Translations under genes and position numbers: made by a program
From: Mycolicibacterium pyrenivorans
GTDB taxonomy: Bacteria > Actinomycetota > Actinomycetes > Mycobacteriales > Mycobacteriaceae
Length of the DNA stretch: 49,015 nucleotides
Direction: 5' to 3'
NCBI RefSeq assembly: GCF_025821625.1
Contig: NZ_JACKSH010000300.1
Coordinates: 886-49,900, forward strand
Shown: positions 1 through 8,050 of the stretch, one piece after another
Numbering within the stretch: position 1 is the stretch's first letter
Layout: each line of letters opens with the position of its first letter
The notes under the pieces: model-generated
Seen by the model: the letters and a program-made list of their open reading frames with translations, nothing else
The model's database searches: none
What the model was told of the DNA's origin: nothing

Positions 1-211
1 CCTCGCTGCCCACATCCCAGCCCGCATACAGCATCCGGTTGCGCTCTCCGTGATGCACAGCCAAACGATGATCGGCGTCGTCGATCCGCAACAGGACCGA
101 TCCACTGGACGCCTCAACCGCCTCCATCCCCAAAACCTCCGGACCGAACGCCAACCACTCCTTCGCATCCGGAGACTCCACACCCACATAACCCAACGCT
201 TTCACCAACAT
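1..211 (-). CDS. Extradiol ring-cleavage dioxygenase, BphC/VOC type (N-terminal part only)
   Basis: The reading frame starts at ATG 211-209 and runs off the left edge, giving about 70 residues. The N-terminus (MLVKALGYVGVES, then a DAKEWLAFGPEVLGM segment) and the later LLRIDDADHRLAVH and RNRMLYAGWDVGSE segments are typical of the first vicinal-oxygen-chelate domain of BphC/HsaC/PhdF-like enzymes. These cleave a catechol-type ring meta to the hydroxyls with non-haem Fe(II). The Fe ligands lie in the C-terminal half and cannot be seen. A strong ribosome site (GGAGGT, 219-224) lies 7 nt before the ATG and overlaps the TAG stop of the upstream dihydrodiol dehydrogenase, so the two are probably translationally coupled. 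Dehydrogenase then extradiol dioxygenase is the usual order of aromatic upper pathways. Substrate unknown. Confidence 0.85.
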   Translation of the reverse strand, partial: MLVKALGYVGVESPDAKEWLAFGPEVLGMEAVEASSGSVLLRIDDADHRLAVHHGERNRMLYAGWDVGSE

Positions 212-223
212 GTGTAAAACCTC

Positions 224-1075
224 CTATGTTGACCCGACGTCGATGCGCATCGCGCCGGTGGCAAGTTCCAGCCCTCCGGACGGCTGGTTGAGGCCCCGCA
301 CGCCCAAGCCGCCGTCGCTGTTGATGACGACGCCGGTCACCGCTCGCGAGTTGTCTGCAGACGCGAGTAGCAGATACAGGCCGGCGTGATCGGCGGGCTG
401 CTGCGCGTACTGCAATGGGTTTGTAGTACTCATAATGTCGGCGATGCCGGGCACCGATGACAACACGTCCTGACCCTGGCCGAGGTCCTCGATTCCACGC
501 AGGCCCGTTACCGTGCCGCCTGGAGCGACGCCATTCACCCTGATCTTCGGCGCCAACTCGTAGGCCAGTTCACGCACTACGCCAACGACTGCGTGCTTGG
601 AAGCGGTGTACAGCGGGCCGCCACCGGAGGCATAGAAGCCAGAGTTGGAGACGGTGAAGATCATGCTCGGGCCATCGCTTTTGAGGAGTTCAGGAACGGC
701 GGCCCTGGCACCAAGGAGGTAGCCCTTTACATTGACCGCGAAGATCTCATCGAAGGCGCTGCTGAGGTCGGCTCCGTCGAAACCCACCAAAGGGGCAAAG
801 TAATCGAAGATCCCAGCGTTGCCGACGAAGACGTCGAGCTTTCCGAACGCATCGACCGTTTCGCGCACCGCCATGACGTTGTCTGCATACGACGTCACGT
901 CACCTGTTACCGCGATGAGCCTGCCGTCGGCGTTGCCGATGGTAGCCAGGTCGCCTTCCGAGCGATCCAGGACGCCCACGCATGCGCCCTCGGCCAAGAA
1001 ACGCTCGACCACGGCCAAACCGATTCCGGCTGCCCCGCCGGTCACCAGGGCGACTTGCCCGGTCAACCAACTCAA
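224..1075 (-). CDS. cis-Dihydrodiol dehydrogenase, short-chain dehydrogenase family (BphB/PhdE-like)
   Basis: SDR protein expected to oxidise a cis-dihydrodiol made by a ring-hydroxylating dioxygenase to the catechol, with NAD+. It shows the TGGxxxGIG cofactor loop right after the N-terminus (LVTGGAAGIG), a Asn-Ala-Gly strand (VGNAGIF), the catalytic Ser in a SNSGFY segment and the YTASK (Y-x-x-x-K) active site. The LSWLTGQVALVTGG opening and its length match BphB-type enzymes rather than generic SDRs. The frame is open further upstream, but TTG 1075 is the likely start because GGAGGG (1085-1090) sits 9 nt before it and the upstream extension is not SDR-like. The BphC-like gene follows with its ribosome site on this gene's stop. 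The class II aldolase-type gene lies 236 nt upstream in the same direction. Confidence 0.85.
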   Translation of the reverse strand: MSWLTGQVALVTGGAAGIGLAVVERFLAEGACVGVLDRSEGDLATIGNADGRLIAVTGDVTSYADNVMAVRETVDAFGKLDVFVGNAGIFDYFAPLVGFDGADLSSAFDEIFAVNVKGYLLGARAAVPELLKSDGPSMIFTVSNSGFYASGGGPLYTASKHAVVGVVRELAYELAPKIRVNGVAPGGTVTGLRGIEDLGQGQDVLSSVPGIADIMSTTNPLQYAQQPADHAGLYLLLASADNSRAVTGVVINSDGGLGVRGLNQPSGGLELATGAMRIDVGST

Positions 1076-1311
1076 AACTATCGTCCCTCCGGTGATGCGC
1101 AATGCTCTTGTTGCTCTGCATCTGCCCACCAGCGTCCTCGCCGCTGAATGGGGGGTCTATCCGCGCAGCGCTGTCGAAGCTCCGATTCACGCGGGTCTCG
1201 ATGCTCGGGCGAGGAGAGTGCGGGGGATGTCTACGCCAATGGTCCGATGGGATCGGAAGCCGCGTCCCAGACCACCCGCGGCAATGGACATAAGCGCGTG
1301 CCCGGATGTGC

Positions 1312-2091
1312 CTATGAGGACCTTTTCTCCGATGGGTGACACGACAAACCATGGGTTTCGAGGCGCCCCAACTCGTGACGCCACGCGATGGTCTCGTTGA
1401 AAGCGTTACCGAGATCAGGCAGCTCTGCTGCATCAGCGTCAGGCAAATCAGCCAGAGTGCCACCCGCAGAAGCGATCTGGAGCGACAAACGCGAGATCGT
1501 GTCGACGCTGATGGCCTGTAGTACGGCCCGCTCGACGGTTTCCGCAGCACTGGTGAGGCCGTGGGCCCGAAGAACGACCACCGGCCGGTCTGCCATAGCA
1601 GCAACCATTTCCTGGGCTAGTTGCCGATTGCGCACCAATACGCCTCGCCGATAGACCGGCACGCCAGCCGCGGCGAGCCGAAAACCGGGTATGTCAAACG
1701 CTCCGACAATCGGTCGGACAGCCAGACCGGCGAGATCGGCGGCGACTACCGCCTCGGGGTGCGCATGAACCACAGCATTGACATCGCGGCGGGTGCGGAG
1801 CACTTCGGTGTGCAGTGGCAATTCGTTCGGCGGCTGGTAACCATCGTCGAGTTCTCCTTTGCCGCCCGCTGTACCGTCCAACGTGACCATCCGGATGTCC
1901 TCTGCGCTGGTGAACGCGAGCCCTCGCTCGCGCGGACCACGACATCGGATCAGCAGTCGATCTCGGTCGACGCGCAGGCTGATGTGGCCGAGGATGCCTG
2001 GCGCCAAGTCGCGCGCCGCCAGGACGCGACAGGCCAGCGCGATGGCGTGTCGTTCGGTGTCTAGCCCTGCGCCCGAAGGGGTGGAGCTCAT
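1312..2091 (-). CDS. Class II aldolase/adducin-family protein, possible aromatic-acid decarboxylase
   Basis: 259-residue protein of the fuculose-phosphate aldolase fold. The metal-site histidines appear as H109-A-H111 (VVHAHPEA) and H177 (LRAHGLT), with an acidic residue E90 before HTEVLRT, so the active site looks intact. Sugar-phosphate aldolases belong here, but so do 3,4-dihydroxyphthalate decarboxylases (PhtC type) and the CmtD decarboxylase of p-cumate degradation. Beside dihydrodiol dehydrogenase and ring-cleavage genes a decarboxylase or C-C lyase acting on an aromatic intermediate is more likely than sugar metabolism; this is inference. The ATG overlaps the TGA of the 36-residue ORF upstream (ATGA), implying coupled translation. 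The 236 nt between this gene and the next hold no gene I can support. Confidence 0.8.
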   Translation of the reverse strand: MSSTPSGAGLDTERHAIALACRVLAARDLAPGILGHISLRVDRDRLLIRCRGPRERGLAFTSAEDIRMVTLDGTAGGKGELDDGYQPPNELPLHTEVLRTRRDVNAVVHAHPEAVVAADLAGLAVRPIVGAFDIPGFRLAAAGVPVYRRGVLVRNRQLAQEMVAAMADRPVVVLRAHGLTSAAETVERAVLQAISVDTISRLSLQIASAGGTLADLPDADAAELPDLGNAFNETIAWRHELGRLETHGLSCHPSEKRSS

Positions 2092-2198
2092 CGCCAGCTC
2101 GGGGTTTCGGTGTCGACGCCGTCCTTGACGACGACAGCGAAGTCTGCGGATGCCTTACCCAAACTGCGATGGGCGGTGCTGGCAGCGTAAATGGCCAT
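2088..2198 (-). CDS. 36-residue ORF translationally coupled to the class II aldolase gene
   Basis: Small ORF starting at ATG 2198 with a strong ribosome site (AAGGAGG) 7-8 nt upstream, and ending in TGA that overlaps the next ATG (ATGA at 2091-2088). The product begins MAIYAASTAHRSLG, continues KASADFAVVVKDGVD and ends TETPSWR. It has no membrane segment, cysteine or motif I recognise. It is the first ORF after the promoter with twin palindromes, so it is either a real small protein or a leader ORF feeding ribosomes to the aldolase start. The ribosome site and overlap support translation; the function is unknown. Confidence 0.6.
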   Translation of the reverse strand: MAIYAASTAHRSLGKASADFAVVVKDGVDTETPSWR

Positions 2199-2317
2199 CC
2201 GGTTCGCCTCCTTGTCCGTTCTTATGGAGCTTGGGCTGTTGAGGCCCCGAAGCAGAAGGGCATCGTTAACCACGAGCCATCACTTCCACGCAGTTAGGCG
2301 CTGTACCTAATAGCCTT

Positions 2318-2351
2318 ACTGTATAACAGAGATCTACTCTGTAAAACAGAG
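2318..2351 (-). promoter_or_regulatory. Promoter with two palindromic operators
   Basis: Read on the minus strand, a -35 TTTACA (2345-2340) and a -10 TACAGT (2323-2318) are 16 nt apart. A perfect palindrome CTCTGT-AAA-ACAGAG (2337-2351) covers the -35 box and a second, CTGT-ATA-ACAG (2319-2329), covers the -10 box. Their centres are 20 bp apart, two helical turns, so two dimers could bind the same face. A repressor here would block RNA polymerase. A related 13-bp palindrome lies downstream of both nidB promoters (43581-43593, 48557-48569). The rest of the non-coding stretch 2199-2627 holds only the leader of the 36-residue ORF and, beyond the promoter, about 275 nt downstream of the LigB-type gene in which I see nothing. 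Confidence 0.55.
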
Positions 2352-2627
2352 ACTCTGGTTTCGGTGTGGGCCTATTGTCGCCGACAGTCCGCGCAGGCGG
2401 CGCAACAACGACATTGAGACACATACCCTTTCGCGAGCGGCGTCTCGGCGGCCCACGGTTCTGCCGGTTGACTGGGCCAGAGGGTGGGCAGACATGCCCT
2501 CGTCCCAGGGTCACGGCCGACGACATCTTCCTTCGACCGTGGGGGTTCTCAGTGCAAACGTCGAGTAGGTCTGCGGATAACCCACACACCCGCCGAATCA
2601 AATTTCGCGTGCCTCACGTTCGACGCG

Positions 2628-3581
2628 CTAAACAGTGACTTCGCAGTTCGTCCAGGCGACGGCCATTCCCATCAGGGCGCGGGGAATGGGCTCATAGACG
2701 CTGGCCCATGGCGTGTTGCCGCCGACTGCGCCGACAGCACATATCCACGATCTCAGCTCGATGTTGCCAGAGTTGAGCAGGTCTTCGCTGGTCAGTTTGC
2801 TCAGCTCGTAGCCGTTTCCGGTAGCAAGGCACTTCAGGGTGCGGCGATCGAATTCGTCGTCGATTGAACCGTGAACGCGCGGCCCATCGTAGGCAGCCCA
2901 TGGATAGCCGGCAGTGAAGTGTGAGAGCCCACCGGACGCGTAGAGACCTATCCGCTCGCCTGCGGGGCGGCGTGACCGCACGGCGTCGGCAATCGCGCGG
3001 CCGAGCGCGAAGCACCGTTTAGGCGACAACGACGGCACGTGAACGGCATTGAGGAATACCAACACCACCGGGATTTGGTGGTCTCCAAGGATATTGGCCA
3101 CAATCTCGCCATGGGCGTGTGAGTGCAAGGTGGTCTCACGGAAATCGACAACGGTGGCGACGTCGAACCCCGCCTCGACGGTGTGCTCACTCAAGTCCTT
3201 ACTGAGGTCGGGCGAACTTTTCCAAAACCGCGCGTCTGGCAAGAAGCGGTCAGACACTGTGAACCCCTCTCCGGTGTGGATGGCTATCTGGGGCAGTGCC
3301 GAACCGTCGAAGTTCTCGTTCTGGTCATCACCGATGATGATCAGGCAATCCAGTCGGTCTTGTCTGATGCTGTCACGCAGCCTTTGAAGCCCGTTCTCGA
3401 TGTGCGCGTAACGCGCCGCAGCGTCGTCGAATGGTTCTTCGTCTTTCCTCAGGCGAGGTGGGGTCTTACCGCGTCGCAATGTGTACTTCTGCCTGTTCTT
3501 TATGCGGAAGCCTTCCCACCTGGGAGGCGGGATGAAAGTGAAGGCATGCGACGACGCGTAACCGGCTACAATCTCACCCAC
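2628..3581 (-). CDS. Class III extradiol ring-cleavage dioxygenase, LigB catalytic-subunit type
   Basis: 317-residue protein of the protocatechuate 4,5-dioxygenase beta (LigB) superfamily, which cleaves catecholic rings with Fe(II) and is unrelated in fold to BphC. Residues fitting the LigB site are present: H12 (YASSHAF) and H60 (RYAHIEN) as iron ligands, E243 (IDDEFD) as third ligand, H181 (NAVHVPS) in the place of the catalytic base. The GTG start (3581) has GAGGAG 5 nt upstream. It lies 19 nt after the Gfo/Idh dehydrogenase stop and ends the hydrolase-dioxygenase-dehydrogenase-ring-cleavage set. LigB proper needs a LigA partner; none is adjacent, so it may work alone, as single-chain members do. 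Its substrate would be the catechol made by the preceding enzymes. Confidence 0.85.
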   Translation of the reverse strand: MGEIVAGYASSHAFTFIPPPRWEGFRIKNRQKYTLRRGKTPPRLRKDEEPFDDAAARYAHIENGLQRLRDSIRQDRLDCLIIIGDDQNENFDGSALPQIAIHTGEGFTVSDRFLPDARFWKSSPDLSKDLSEHTVEAGFDVATVVDFRETTLHSHAHGEIVANILGDHQIPVVLVFLNAVHVPSLSPKRCFALGRAIADAVRSRRPAGERIGLYASGGLSHFTAGYPWAAYDGPRVHGSIDDEFDRRTLKCLATGNGYELSKLTSEDLLNSGNIELRSWICAVGAVGGNTPWASVYEPIPRALMGMAVAWTNCEVTV

Positions 3582-3600
3582 GATTTCTCCTCATCTGAAG

Positions 3601-4830
3601 TCACAGCGATACCTGTTGGGAGAGAACGACTTCGCGATCTTCGTAGGCCGACTGCAGGATGGCGAAACATACTTCTAGCGTCGCGCGCCCCCAGCGACCG
3701 TCGTGCTGAACAGGGCGGTCCTCAGTGATCGCCCGATGTAGTTCAGCCAACTCTGCGGCCCTGCCCCGCATGGTGCGCGCGACCGGTATTTCCTGTAATC
3801 CGTTCTGCCCGTACACCACCAGCCCGTCGGGCGACTGCCTGATCGCGCCGCGTTCGCAGGAAACCACGGTCAGGCCGAAGTAGGGGTGGTGGATGATCTC
3901 TCCGGGGGCGGAGTAACCCCACAGCTCCTGTGACTCTTCGGTCGTCGTCGCAGCACCGTAGCGGCCCTGCTCCTTCTGAGCTTCCAGTGCGACTTCAAGG
4001 TGGTCAGGGTTCTGACTGAGCGCAGCGAAGTTGCTGGCTACACGCTGGTTGGCTTGGGGACTGCGGCGGCCGCCGTCCTCTGCCACCCACGAGTGCAACT
4101 CCGCGACGTCGAAGAAAGCTCGCGCGTCATAGACGAGCGTCGCGGAAACTCCTGATTCGAATCCGAGATGACAGGTGTATCCCCCGACGCATTTCCGGAC
4201 GTCGTCCCATATTGTCGACGCACGCACTGTTCTGGCCACACCGCCGACTATCTGCCGCACGATATCGACCTGGTGAGGCCCCTGGTTGAGAACTGGCCCG
4301 CTGGTCGAGCGCAATTCCGAAGTCGGCCACGGTCGCCGATTGAAGTCATTGAAGTTCCAGGTGTTCACCATGAGCAACTCGCCGAGATCGCCACTGCGTA
4401 CCAGTTCGGCCATCGCTCGCACCGGCGCGTCGAAGCTGTGTGTGTGGCCGGCCATCAGCTGCACGCCCGCTGCCTGGGCCGCCTCGACCATTGCAGTGCA
4501 ATCGTCGATCGACATGGCCAACGGCTTTTCGACGATCATGTGTTTTCTGTAATGTGCGGCCATCAGGGCATGCTCCCGATGCAGCTCGGGAGGGGTGGCG
4601 ATGTAGACGACGTCCACGCTTGGATCGGCACACAGTTGCTCTGCGTCGGTATAGGTGCGGCCTGCGAACTCGGTGGCGAAGCGGGCGAGCGAGTGTGATC
4701 GGGTATCCGCAGCCGCCACAACCCGATACGGCAGCGTCGACATGTCCGGGTACTGCTGGAAGATTCTGGCGACTGCCTGACCGATTCCGAGAAATCCCAG
4801 GCCTAGTTCGCGTGAAGCGACATCTGTCAT
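3601..4830 (-). CDS. Gfo/Idh/MocA-family oxidoreductase, probable aromatic cis-dihydrodiol dehydrogenase
   Basis: 409 residues: an N-terminal Rossmann domain (GFLGIGQ, residues 12-18), the family's E101-K102-P103 motif and a C-terminal alpha/beta domain with a likely catalytic H186 (NQGPHQVDIV). The family includes glucose-fructose oxidoreductase and myo-inositol dehydrogenase, but also Pht4, which oxidises the cis-4,5-dihydrodiol of phthalate. Lying between a dioxygenase alpha/beta pair and a ring-cleavage enzyme, it probably does the rearomatisation step that SDR proteins do elsewhere in the window. It starts at ATG 4830 with only a weak ribosome site and follows the beta gene after 38 nt. 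The match to the phthalate enzyme is from family knowledge and context. Confidence 0.8.
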   Translation of the reverse strand: MTDVASRELGLGFLGIGQAVARIFQQYPDMSTLPYRVVAAADTRSHSLARFATEFAGRTYTDAEQLCADPSVDVVYIATPPELHREHALMAAHYRKHMIVEKPLAMSIDDCTAMVEAAQAAGVQLMAGHTHSFDAPVRAMAELVRSGDLGELLMVNTWNFNDFNRRPWPTSELRSTSGPVLNQGPHQVDIVRQIVGGVARTVRASTIWDDVRKCVGGYTCHLGFESGVSATLVYDARAFFDVAELHSWVAEDGGRRSPQANQRVASNFAALSQNPDHLEVALEAQKEQGRYGAATTTEESQELWGYSAPGEIIHHPYFGLTVVSCERGAIRQSPDGLVVYGQNGLQEIPVARTMRGRAAELAELHRAITEDRPVQHDGRWGRATLEVCFAILQSAYEDREVVLSQQVSL

Positions 4831-4868
4831 GTGTGCGACCTAACTGAGGGCTATTGGACGACTGGGCA

Positions 4869-5381
4869 TTAGAAGAAGATCGAAATCGCTCGTGGCAGAA
4901 CGCTATGAGCCAGGGTGATGACCCGGGCGGCCAGCAGCAGGCCCGAGTGCTTGTCTCGGCGTAGAACGTCTTGTCGTTTGCCGATAAAGAAGCTCTCGTG
5001 GCGTTCATGGCGCACGAGAAACACCATGACGCTGGATCGGACGCAGAGCTCTTGATCGGACACATCGGTGACCAGGATGTCGCTGACAATGCGCTGAGTG
5101 ATCGTGCGTGGAGTTTCCCCGGGAGCGAGCCCAGTAGCCAGCCGGGCAATTCTCAGCTTCAGCGATTCGTAGTCGTCGTTGAACAACAGAAACGGCGGTA
5201 GGCCGTCATCATCGTCGACCGGATGCGTGCTGGACTCTGGGAATGGCATCGTGTATCTGACATCCGGCGCCAATAAGCCCAGCCACTCGTCCAGCCGCCC
5301 ATCATCGAGAAGCATGGTCTCCCGCGCATAGAATTCGTTTATTCGCAGCCGCAGTTCCACGTCCAACTGGCTGGTCTCCAT
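4869..5381 (-). CDS. Ring-hydroxylating dioxygenase beta subunit (pair 1)
   Basis: 170 residues of the small-subunit (SnoaL/NTF2-like) fold that supports the alpha3beta3 dioxygenase hexamer and has no cofactor. Family hallmarks are an early acidic E/D-x-LLDDGRLDEWLGLL segment, DVRYTMP, a DDYESLKLRI helix, ITNV-like SDILVTDV, RRDKHSGL and a hydrophobic ISIFF end. ATG 5381 follows the alpha stop TAG after 2 nt, so the two are coupled. Length is normal for the family. Confidence 0.9.
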   Translation of the reverse strand: METSQLDVELRLRINEFYARETMLLDDGRLDEWLGLLAPDVRYTMPFPESSTHPVDDDDGLPPFLLFNDDYESLKLRIARLATGLAPGETPRTITQRIVSDILVTDVSDQELCVRSSVMVFLVRHERHESFFIGKRQDVLRRDKHSGLLLAARVITLAHSVLPRAISIFF

Positions 5382-5383
5382 GG

Positions 5384-6700
5384 CTAGGCCGGCTCCGTCA
5401 TAGTTCGGTGCCAGTGCCGATAGAACTCGCGCTGGTAGGCTTCGCTGATCTGCGGCCTGACATTGCCGGGTAACTCCGCAACCAGCGACTCCATTGGTTC
5501 GACGTCCTCGCCGAGTGAGTAGTTGAACGGCACATCCCGGGCGACTCCGGTGTCAAGGGCGTCAGACAATCGTTCGAAGTTTTCGTGATCATCGGGCGTC
5601 ACGAGACCGGCCGCCGATTGCCGCTGACTCAAGACGAAGACCATACGTTCCTTGACAGCACGGGGCGCGGAGCTTTCCACCAAACACCACTCCCAAACCT
5701 CGGTCAACCGCGGTCCCCGAGGCTGCCACATGATGAATCCCCGACCGTAAAAAGCCGTGCCCATGCCAATCATGCTGAAGTTTGGGAAGATATTGGCTAC
5801 GTGAAAGCTGTAGGGCTGCACGGGGGATGTCGCCAACCGCTCGTCTTGCAGGCGCTGCCGCTCGGTTAGCCAGTCGACTGCTTCGGTACCCAGCGTTTCG
5901 GCTTGGGCGAGATCGTCCTGATAGAAATTCTTACCGACTGCCAGTTGCAGCAACCCATGGGGCGCGCAGCCGTCGAGAACCACGCTGTAGTGCTGCCCCT
6001 CGTCTATCGAAAAGTTGATGCGGGCAGTCTGCCCAGCTTTCGACAGTGCGGAAACCGATCCGTGAGTGGCAGCGAAGTGATACTGGTCGCCGCCGAAGTT
6101 CTCGGCCAACAACTTCCAGTTGACGGGCATGAGGTAGCGGTGCAGGCCGGGAACGACCTGCAGGCCGTTGGGGTCACAGTCGAGTAGAAAGTTGTCGAGG
6201 TACCACAGCAGGCCCTCCCCCAGATATTCTTCCAGCGGCGGCGCCGACTGATCCCAGCAAGCAAAGATAAGTCCTTTGTAGGTAGCTACCCGGGGGGAGA
6301 CGAGGCCCATGCTGGCCTTATCAAACTGCGGCCCGTAGGCGCTCTCGGCTAGCGGAACACTGCGCAGCCGTCCGGCAGTGTCGTAACTCCAGCCGTGATA
6401 GCTGCAGTGAAAGATGTTCGCGTTGCCCATGTCGAACTGACAGACTTTATTGCCCCGGTGCCGACATTTGTTCAGCAGCACACGAACACGAGATTCCTTG
6501 TCCCGGCATACGATCACGGCGTCGTCGGCCATATAGGTTGTGCGGAAGTCACCGGGCTTGGGGATCATGGACTCGTGGCCGACGAATAGCCACGACCGCT
6601 TGAAGATGGAGTCGAGTTCCCGCTGGTACACCGCCTCGTCGTAGAAGGCCGAGGAGTCTATCGGCAGCGCCGGGCCGGTTTTGGAACCGATTGTCTCCAT
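5384..6700 (-). CDS. Ring-hydroxylating dioxygenase alpha subunit (pair 1)
   Basis: 438-residue catalytic subunit. The Rieske [2Fe-2S] site is C79-x-H81 and C99-x2-H102, with 17 residues between the halves. The mononuclear iron site is N201-F-G-G-D205-Q-Y-H208-x4-H213, which happens to match naphthalene dioxygenase numbering exactly, and a late acidic stretch (TPDDHENF) can supply the third ligand. It would add O2 across an aromatic double bond to give a cis-dihydrodiol. ATG 6700 overlaps the hydrolase stop (TGATG); a TTG one codon earlier is less likely. The downstream Gfo/Idh dehydrogenase and LigB-type dioxygenase suggest a carboxylated aromatic such as a phthalate-like acid, but this is inference. 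Confidence 0.9.
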   Translation of the reverse strand: METIGSKTGPALPIDSSAFYDEAVYQRELDSIFKRSWLFVGHESMIPKPGDFRTTYMADDAVIVCRDKESRVRVLLNKCRHRGNKVCQFDMGNANIFHCSYHGWSYDTAGRLRSVPLAESAYGPQFDKASMGLVSPRVATYKGLIFACWDQSAPPLEEYLGEGLLWYLDNFLLDCDPNGLQVVPGLHRYLMPVNWKLLAENFGGDQYHFAATHGSVSALSKAGQTARINFSIDEGQHYSVVLDGCAPHGLLQLAVGKNFYQDDLAQAETLGTEAVDWLTERQRLQDERLATSPVQPYSFHVANIFPNFSMIGMGTAFYGRGFIMWQPRGPRLTEVWEWCLVESSAPRAVKERMVFVLSQRQSAAGLVTPDDHENFERLSDALDTGVARDVPFNYSLGEDVEPMESLVAELPGNVRPQISEAYQREFYRHWHRTMTEPA

Positions 6701-7575
6701 CAACGTTGCCCTCGGGACTCGCGATCACCTTGAAGATAGTTGGTGAGGATTTGGTTGAACTCTTCCGGCCGTTCCCACTGCGGCCAATGGCCACAATCCT
6801 CCATCAATGCGAATTCAGCGCCGGGAATTAGCTCGGCTGCCCGCCGTCCGAATTCCACCGTCGCCGAGGGATTGTGACTCGTCCACAGCACGAGCGTGGG
6901 CCTGGTCAAGCTGGTCAATCGCTCAGCCGTGAGATTGTCCTCAGCAGTCGCCGCTGAGGGCGGCGCCGTCGCGTTCGTCAGTGCCGACCGCGATTCTTCG
7001 CTCTGGTAAAGCGCCCACCGCAGCGCCACCAGTTCATCGGTCAGGTCGCGGTCAGGGTGGTGGAAAAGCCACGCCATCCTCTCCCGCACATTCGCCGGAC
7101 TCGGGTCAGCCAGGAATTGCCGGGTGACCCGGGCAAGCTCTGCGCGCCCGGCAGCGGTGCGAGCCTCGGCATCGGCGCCGACCTCTAGCGTCAACCGCGC
7201 GCCGCACACGTAGATCAACCGGTCGACACGGTCGGGATGTTCCAACGCAGTCCACGCCGCGATCCAACCTCCTAACGACTCGCCGACCAGGTGGGCTCGG
7301 TCGATGCCTTCCTGGTCCATGTATCCGAGTAGGTGACTGACATAGTCCTTACGGTTCGGGGCGACCTCACAACCACTGGTGAGACCGTGACCCAACAGGT
7401 CCAGCGCATGCACTCGGAAATGACGCGACAGCGCCGTCACATTGCGGGCGAAGGCTTCGGCGTGACCGCCTCCCCCGTGCAGGAGAATGAGGTCCGGACC
7501 TTCCCCTGCCTGAATCGTCCTGGTACGTATACCGGCTACATCCACGAAGCGTGTTTCCGCTCCAAGCAAGCTCAC
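6700..7575 (-). CDS. Alpha/beta hydrolase, meta-cleavage-product (C-C bond) hydrolase type
   Basis: Alpha/beta-hydrolase with the oxyanion-loop motif LLHGGGGHAEAF, nucleophile elbow GES100LGG and a C-terminal DCGHWPQWERPEEF segment carrying the catalytic His. These are the features of BphD/HsaD/MhpC enzymes, which hydrolyse the vinylogous diketone left by extradiol cleavage. The frame is open to a TTG at 7662, but a TATGAT -10-like box (7644-7639) lies inside that extension, so the true start is probably internal. GTG 7575 gives 291 residues, normal for this family; TTG 7599 is possible and no ribosome site is convincing. It is the first gene of the hydrolase-alpha-beta-Gfo/Idh-LigB run. An ester hydrolase is the main alternative. 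Confidence 0.8.
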   Translation of the reverse strand: MSLLGAETRFVDVAGIRTRTIQAGEGPDLILLHGGGGHAEAFARNVTALSRHFRVHALDLLGHGLTSGCEVAPNRKDYVSHLLGYMDQEGIDRAHLVGESLGGWIAAWTALEHPDRVDRLIYVCGARLTLEVGADAEARTAAGRAELARVTRQFLADPSPANVRERMAWLFHHPDRDLTDELVALRWALYQSEESRSALTNATAPPSAATAEDNLTAERLTSLTRPTLVLWTSHNPSATVEFGRRAAELIPGAEFALMEDCGHWPQWERPEEFNQILTNYLQGDRESRGQR

Positions 7576-8050
7576 ACAAATTGAAGCGTCTTTATGCAAC
7601 CTTCGACATCCCCTCAGCCAGTGCAGTACCCAGTTTTTATCATACTTCACGAATATCTGCAAGGTAGAAATTTAGGCTCCTGTGTAAATGGACTCTCGAA
7701 GGGGAGACGATGCCCACGTCAAGCGGGCGCAGCGGTGCGGCTGGCGACGCAAACTGTCGACCATCACATCGACACAGTTCTTCGCTGCGGTCGTGCAGCG
7801 TCGTATCAATAATTCTTTCTGTGCCGCAATGTCATTCGCACCTCGCGACAAACCCTGAACGCCACGCGGACTGCCACGTTTCACCAAGGTCGGACGCAAC
7901 CTAGCCGACGAGCGAACGTTCTTCTCGGGAGTACTCACTACCTGAGTGCACCCGATAGACCCCTCAGTTGGAGCCGTGGATGCCAAGCGAGGACCGGTGA
8001 GTGGACGTCAGCACCGTAGCGGCGTCGACCGTCCTATACCCGGGGACCGA
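7576..8050. other. Non-coding stretch between the MarR gene and the hydrolase operon
   Basis: No convincing gene is visible. Two items may matter. A TATGAT hexamer on the minus strand (7644-7639) could be the -10 box of the hydrolase operon, though no good -35 is at 16-18 nt. A palindrome ACTCA-CTACC-TGAGT (7933-7947) overlaps the self-complementary GAGTACTC (7930-7937), a possible binding site for the MarR protein encoded just upstream. An open frame at 7672-7986 on the minus strand has arginine-rich, unstructured content and no ribosome site, so I do not call it. Confidence 0.4.

Noticed and set aside
1187..1384. 65-codon minus-strand frame between the aldolase and dihydrodiol dehydrogenase genes
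   Set aside because: It overlaps the end of the aldolase gene, lacks a ribosome site and matches nothing known.
7672..7986. 104-codon minus-strand frame between hydrolase and MarR genes
   Set aside because: No ribosome site, arginine-rich, no fold or motif.
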